NCBI GenBank assembly: GCA_036505015.1 | Contig: DASXUC010000138.1 | Span: 1 to 10,063, forward strand | From: DASXUC01 sp036505015 | GTDB lineage: Bacteria; Sysuimicrobiota; Sysuimicrobiia; Sysuimicrobiales; Kaftiobacteriaceae | Direction of reading: 5' to 3' | Length of the DNA: 10,063 bases | In this document: in pieces, positions 7,253-10,063 of the stretch | How positions within the stretch are numbered: the stretch's first letter is position 1 | Layout: each line of letters opens with the position of its first letter | Translations under genes and position numbers: made by a program | Notes under the pieces: model-generated | Seen by the model: the letters and a program-made list of their open reading frames with translations, nothing else | Databases searched by the model: none | What the model was told of the DNA's origin: nothing

Positions 7253-9327
7253 CGCAGCGTCTGCAGTGCCGCCTGCAGCGCGGGACTCTGCGGCACCCGC
7301 GCGGCGGTCGCGACAAGCACGTCCCGCGCTTCCCCCACCCGCCGCTGCCGCGCCAGCAACGCACTCAGGCGGAGGGCCGCGGGCACGACGGTCACGTCTT
7401 CATCCAACACGGTGCGGAGAATGCGCTCTGCCTCGCGCACGTTGCCTCGCTGTTCGGCGAATGTCGCCGCGTCAAGAGAGAGTATAACAACCTGCGGCCA
7501 CAGCAGCGCGTACACGATGGACGGCGCTCCCAGATTGCGGCCCAGGTACCGCGCCAGCGCCTCGTCGTACACGCGGGCTGAGTCCGCATCGCGGCCTTCC
7601 CACTGGTAGAGGCGGGCGAGGTACCGGTAGGCCTCCGGCCGGTTCATCGGATCGAGCCGCAGCGCGGCGCGGAACGCCGCCTCCGCCTCGACCCGCGCCG
7701 CCGGATCCGCCCCGCGGTGATCCATCAGCCCCTTGCCGAGCTGCACGTGGTACGACGCGCTGAGAGGATCGAGGGCCATCGCCCGCCGCAGCGCGGCTAC
7801 GGCACGATCCACGTCGGGCTGGGGCAGCGAGAGCGCGGCGGCCGCCACGCCGGCGAGGGAGCGGCCGCTGAACGGGTTCCAGCGGGCGGCGCGCGCGTAC
7901 TCCCGCAACGCGGCGGCTGGATCCTGCGCGCGCGCGTGGCGCTGGGCGTCGACGAACGCCTGGTGCGCGGTGCCGACGGCCGCCGCGGCGCCGGAGAGAA
8001 CCGCCAGCATGATGGTGATCGCCGCGGCGCGCCACCACAGGCGCGGCGGAGCCGAGCGATGGACCGGCGGCGCGAGGCTGCGATCGTACCACACGAGCAC
8101 TCCGATGAGCCCGAACGCGGTGGCGGGAGCCGCAGGAAAAGCCCAATTCATGTCCAGTCCGCTGTGAAGGAAAAACGCTGCCACCCCGAGCCCGATCCCG
8201 GTCACGAGCGGATACTCATCGGTCCCGCGCGCCTTAGCGAGCGTCCGCAGCCACAACAGCAGCAGCGCGACGAGCAGCCAGGCCAGCGCGGCCGCCCCGG
8301 CCAGCCCGCCCTCCGCCAGCGTCTGGACGTATAGGCTGTGGGCGTCCCTCGCGTAGAACCGCGGATCCTCCTGGTACTGGGTATGGACGACGGCAAACGT
8401 ACCGGGCCCGGTCCCCAGCCACGGATGATCCCGGAAGATCAGGAGGGCGGCGCGCCAGAAGTGCACGCGGCCCTGAATCGATGAGTCCCCGGCGTTTCCA
8501 ATCGAGGCGGCACGGGAGGCCACGTTCATCGACGAGGTCCCGCGTGGAACCGACCCGGTCAGGAGAATGACCGCAGCCCCGACGGCGAGCGCGAAGATCG
8601 CGCTGCGGCGGAACACGAGCCCCCATCCCTTCGGCCGGAGGACGATCGCGGCCACGGGGATGACCGCCGCGAGCGACAGCCACGCCCCTCGGGAGTACGT
8701 CAAGATGAATGACACCGCGAACAGCCCGGCCAGCGCCCCTTGCGCAAATGCCTCTCTGCCGGTCTGTGCGCGGAGCATCCTGACAAGCTGGAGCGGAAGC
8801 ACAAGCAGCAGGAACGCCGCGAACGGATTCGGCCAATAGAACGTGGAGTACCAGCGCATCTGAGGGTTGCCGGCCCCCCAGAAGTTGAACAGCGCGATCA
8901 GACACACCCACCCGGCCACGACCGCAACCGCGTCCACGAACCGGCGCGCGGCCCCCGCGCTGGTCATCGTGGAGGCCACCAGCACGACCAGACCCAGATA
9001 CATCAGCCAGAGCAAGAGCTGGCCGACGCTGGCCTCTGGCCGCACCGACACGATCGCCCCAAACGCGGTGACACCCACCACCGCTGCGAGCGGCGGAAGC
9101 AGCGAGTTCGAGCGGATGCCGGCCCACACGATACCGGCCAGCATCGCAAACACGGCGGTCTGGACAAACACCAGGCTGAGCACGTGGCGCCCGCCGTCAC
9201 TGGTCGCCAACTGGAACAGCAGCCCTACCAGCAGAACCGGGACAATCCATCGGATAGTCCGGGTCTCTGCCGCAGGATGCGTCACGGCCCAGTCGTGGCC
9301 CATGCGCGCCGACAGACTGCTCGCCAT
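7249..9327 (-). CDS. O-antigen ligase/polymerase family membrane protein with C-terminal TPR domain
   Basis: 692-residue protein of the WaaL/Wzy superfamily (O-antigen ligase domain), expected to polymerise or transfer lipid-linked glycan at the outer face of the cytoplasmic membrane. Hydrophobic segments fill about 26-260 and 340-452. Family motifs are YSRGAW (211-216), the extracytoplasmic-loop motif GRVHFWRAALLIFRDHPWLG (286-305), and DAHSLYVQTLAEGGLAG (328-344), whose His330 matches the histidine conserved in ligases. After a last span near 433-452, residues about 465-690 form TPR-like helical repeats: AALREYARAARWNP (472-485), AALRRAMALDP (511-521), AEAAFRAALRLDP (548-560) and later copies. 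It starts 12 bases after the preceding ligase-type gene, with GAGG ten bases upstream of ATG 9327. Whether it is polymerase, ligase or a protein O-oligosaccharyltransferase cannot be decided from the sequence. Confidence 0.92.
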   Translation of the reverse strand: MASSLSARMGHDWAVTHPAAETRTIRWIVPVLLVGLLFQLATSDGGRHVLSLVFVQTAVFAMLAGIVWAGIRSNSLLPPLAAVVGVTAFGAIVSVRPEASVGQLLLWLMYLGLVVLVASTMTSAGAARRFVDAVAVVAGWVCLIALFNFWGAGNPQMRWYSTFYWPNPFAAFLLLVLPLQLVRMLRAQTGREAFAQGALAGLFAVSFILTYSRGAWLSLAAVIPVAAIVLRPKGWGLVFRRSAIFALAVGAAVILLTGSVPRGTSSMNVASRAASIGNAGDSSIQGRVHFWRAALLIFRDHPWLGTGPGTFAVVHTQYQEDPRFYARDAHSLYVQTLAEGGLAGAAALAWLLVALLLLWLRTLAKARGTDEYPLVTGIGLGVAAFFLHSGLDMNWAFPAAPATAFGLIGVLVWYDRSLAPPVHRSAPPRLWWRAAAITIMLAVLSGAAAAVGTAHQAFVDAQRHARAQDPAAALREYARAARWNPFSGRSLAGVAAAALSLPQPDVDRAVAALRRAMALDPLSASYHVQLGKGLMDHRGADPAARVEAEAAFRAALRLDPMNRPEAYRYLARLYQWEGRDADSARVYDEALARYLGRNLGAPSIVYALLWPQVVILSLDAATFAEQRGNVREAERILRTVLDEDVTVVPAALRLSALLARQRRVGEARDVLVATAARVPQSPALQAALQTLR

Positions 9328-9339
9328 ATTCTCAGTGCC

Positions 9340-10063
9340 TCACTCAGTGGATATGAGCCTTCTTGATGATGCCCGCGGACTTGCAGGAATACTCCTGGAA
9401 ACTGACACCTCCCACCCCGCGGCGGCACCGGCAAGTAACCAGGCCAGCGGCGCCAACCCGACCGTACTAAATGAGAACTGGGCCTGAAACAGGTACCCCG
9501 TGAAGGCGGCCACCAGCCCGGCGGCAATCACCCGGGACGCCCCTTCAGTACGTCGCCACACGCGATAGGCCGAGAGCAGCACGAAGATCCAGATGGCAAC
9601 ATAGGCTACCGCCCCGGGCAGCCCGACGGAAACCGCCACCTGTAAAACGTCGTTGTGCGCCTTGTCGATGAGGACCGGGCGGCGGCCGAAGTACTGCTCC
9701 AGCGCCGCGCGGTCGTACGGGAAGACCTCACGCAGGGTTTCCAGCCCCCATCCGAGCAACGGTCGCTGCTGAATGAGTCCGAGGGTCTGCTCCCAGATGT
9801 AGACTCGCTGCGAAACCGATCCGGTCTGCAGGGTCAACGTCGAGGCGGCGCGTTCGGCGGCGGGAGCCAGATCCCCCGTTCTCATTAGTAGAACGACCGC
9901 GACTACCACTGCAACGGCGGCGCCCGTAGCGATAGCGCGACGATGTGTCCACCACGCGGTCCGGCCCGCCAGCACGAAGAATAGGGGCGTTGCGACGGCC
10001 AGCGCAACCCACGCCGCGCGGGTGAAAGTAAGGACCGCTGCCACGAGACCCGCAGCCGCGATG
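9340..10063 (-). CDS. O-antigen ligase/polymerase family membrane protein, C-terminal part (runs off the right edge)
   Basis: The last about 240 residues of a second WaaL/Wzy-superfamily protein; its start lies beyond position 10063. Frame and motifs are colinear with the next gene: LTFTRAAWVALAVA corresponds to its LTYSRGAWLSLAAV; QRVYIWEQTLGLIQQRPLLG is the large extracytoplasmic-loop motif; KAHNDVLQVAVSVGLPG carries the conserved His-Asn; and two or three hydrophobic spans follow (AVAYVAIWIFVLLSAY, then a stretch ending LAWLLAGAAAGW). Unlike its neighbour it ends shortly after the last span, in a short Ser/Arg-rich tail without TPR repeats. A GTG at 10044 is in frame but lies inside a membrane segment, so it is not the real start. 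It is presumably the other half of a polymerase/ligase pair. Confidence 0.9.
   Translation of the reverse strand, partial: IAAAGLVAAVLTFTRAAWVALAVATPLFFVLAGRTAWWTHRRAIATGAAVAVVVAVVLLMRTGDLAPAAERAASTLTLQTGSVSQRVYIWEQTLGLIQQRPLLGWGLETLREVFPYDRAALEQYFGRRPVLIDKAHNDVLQVAVSVGLPGAVAYVAIWIFVLLSAYRVWRRTEGASRVIAAGLVAAFTGYLFQAQFSFSTVGLAPLAWLLAGAAAGWEVSVSRSIPASPRASSRRLISTE

Noticed and set aside
6683..7609. 308-codon plus-strand open frame across the epimerase/ligase junction
   Set aside because: It spans two real genes on the other strand, has low-complexity Arg/Ser/Ala content after about 7200 and has no recognisable domain.
8740..9366. 208-codon plus-strand open frame opposite the TPR-containing ligase gene
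   Set aside because: It is rich in His, Arg, Gln and Pro without motifs, and is a shadow of the membrane-protein gene.

Overview
This GC-rich window (by eye about two thirds G+C) is a stretch of one bacterial cell-surface polysaccharide locus. All nine recognisable genes lie on the minus strand, so transcription runs from high to low coordinates. Neighbouring genes overlap or are separated by at most a few tens of bases, as in a single operon. No intergenic gap exceeds about 35 bases, and I see no promoter, terminator, tRNA, rRNA, CRISPR array, insertion sequence or attachment site. The organism cannot be named from this window. The composition, GTG starts and long antisense shadow frames only indicate a high-GC bacterium.

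In transcription order: (1) an O-antigen ligase/polymerase-type membrane protein, whose 5' part lies beyond position 10063; (2) a second protein of the same superfamily carrying a C-terminal TPR domain (9327-7249); (3) a close relative of plant GDP-mannose 3',5'-epimerase (7216-6203); (4) a UDP-glucose/GDP-mannose-type nucleotide-sugar dehydrogenase (6189-4858); (5) a class I SAM-dependent methyltransferase (4874-4059); (6) a Wzx-like polysaccharide flippase (4047-2509); (7) a protein resembling plant reversibly glycosylated polypeptides (RGP, GT75, UDP-arabinopyranose mutase type) (2519-1395); (8) a divergent GT-A-type glycosyltransferase (1425-310); (9) the N-terminal part of a family 2 glycosyltransferase (295 down to the left edge).

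Together these genes describe a Wzx/Wzy-type pathway. The epimerase and dehydrogenase make activated sugars (probably GDP-L-galactose and a uronic acid nucleotide). The RGP-like protein and the glycosyltransferases build the repeat unit, the methyltransferase may modify it, the flippase moves it across the membrane, and the two ligase-type proteins polymerise it or transfer it to an acceptor. The initiating phosphoglycosyltransferase and chain-length regulator are not in the window.

The most notable feature is that two enzymes best known from plant cell-wall and ascorbate metabolism (GME-like and RGP-like) sit in one bacterial glycan operon with their key residues kept. Next come the tandem, divergent O-antigen ligase pair and a dehydrogenase with an altered C-terminal motif. 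I do not see a defence system or mobile element.
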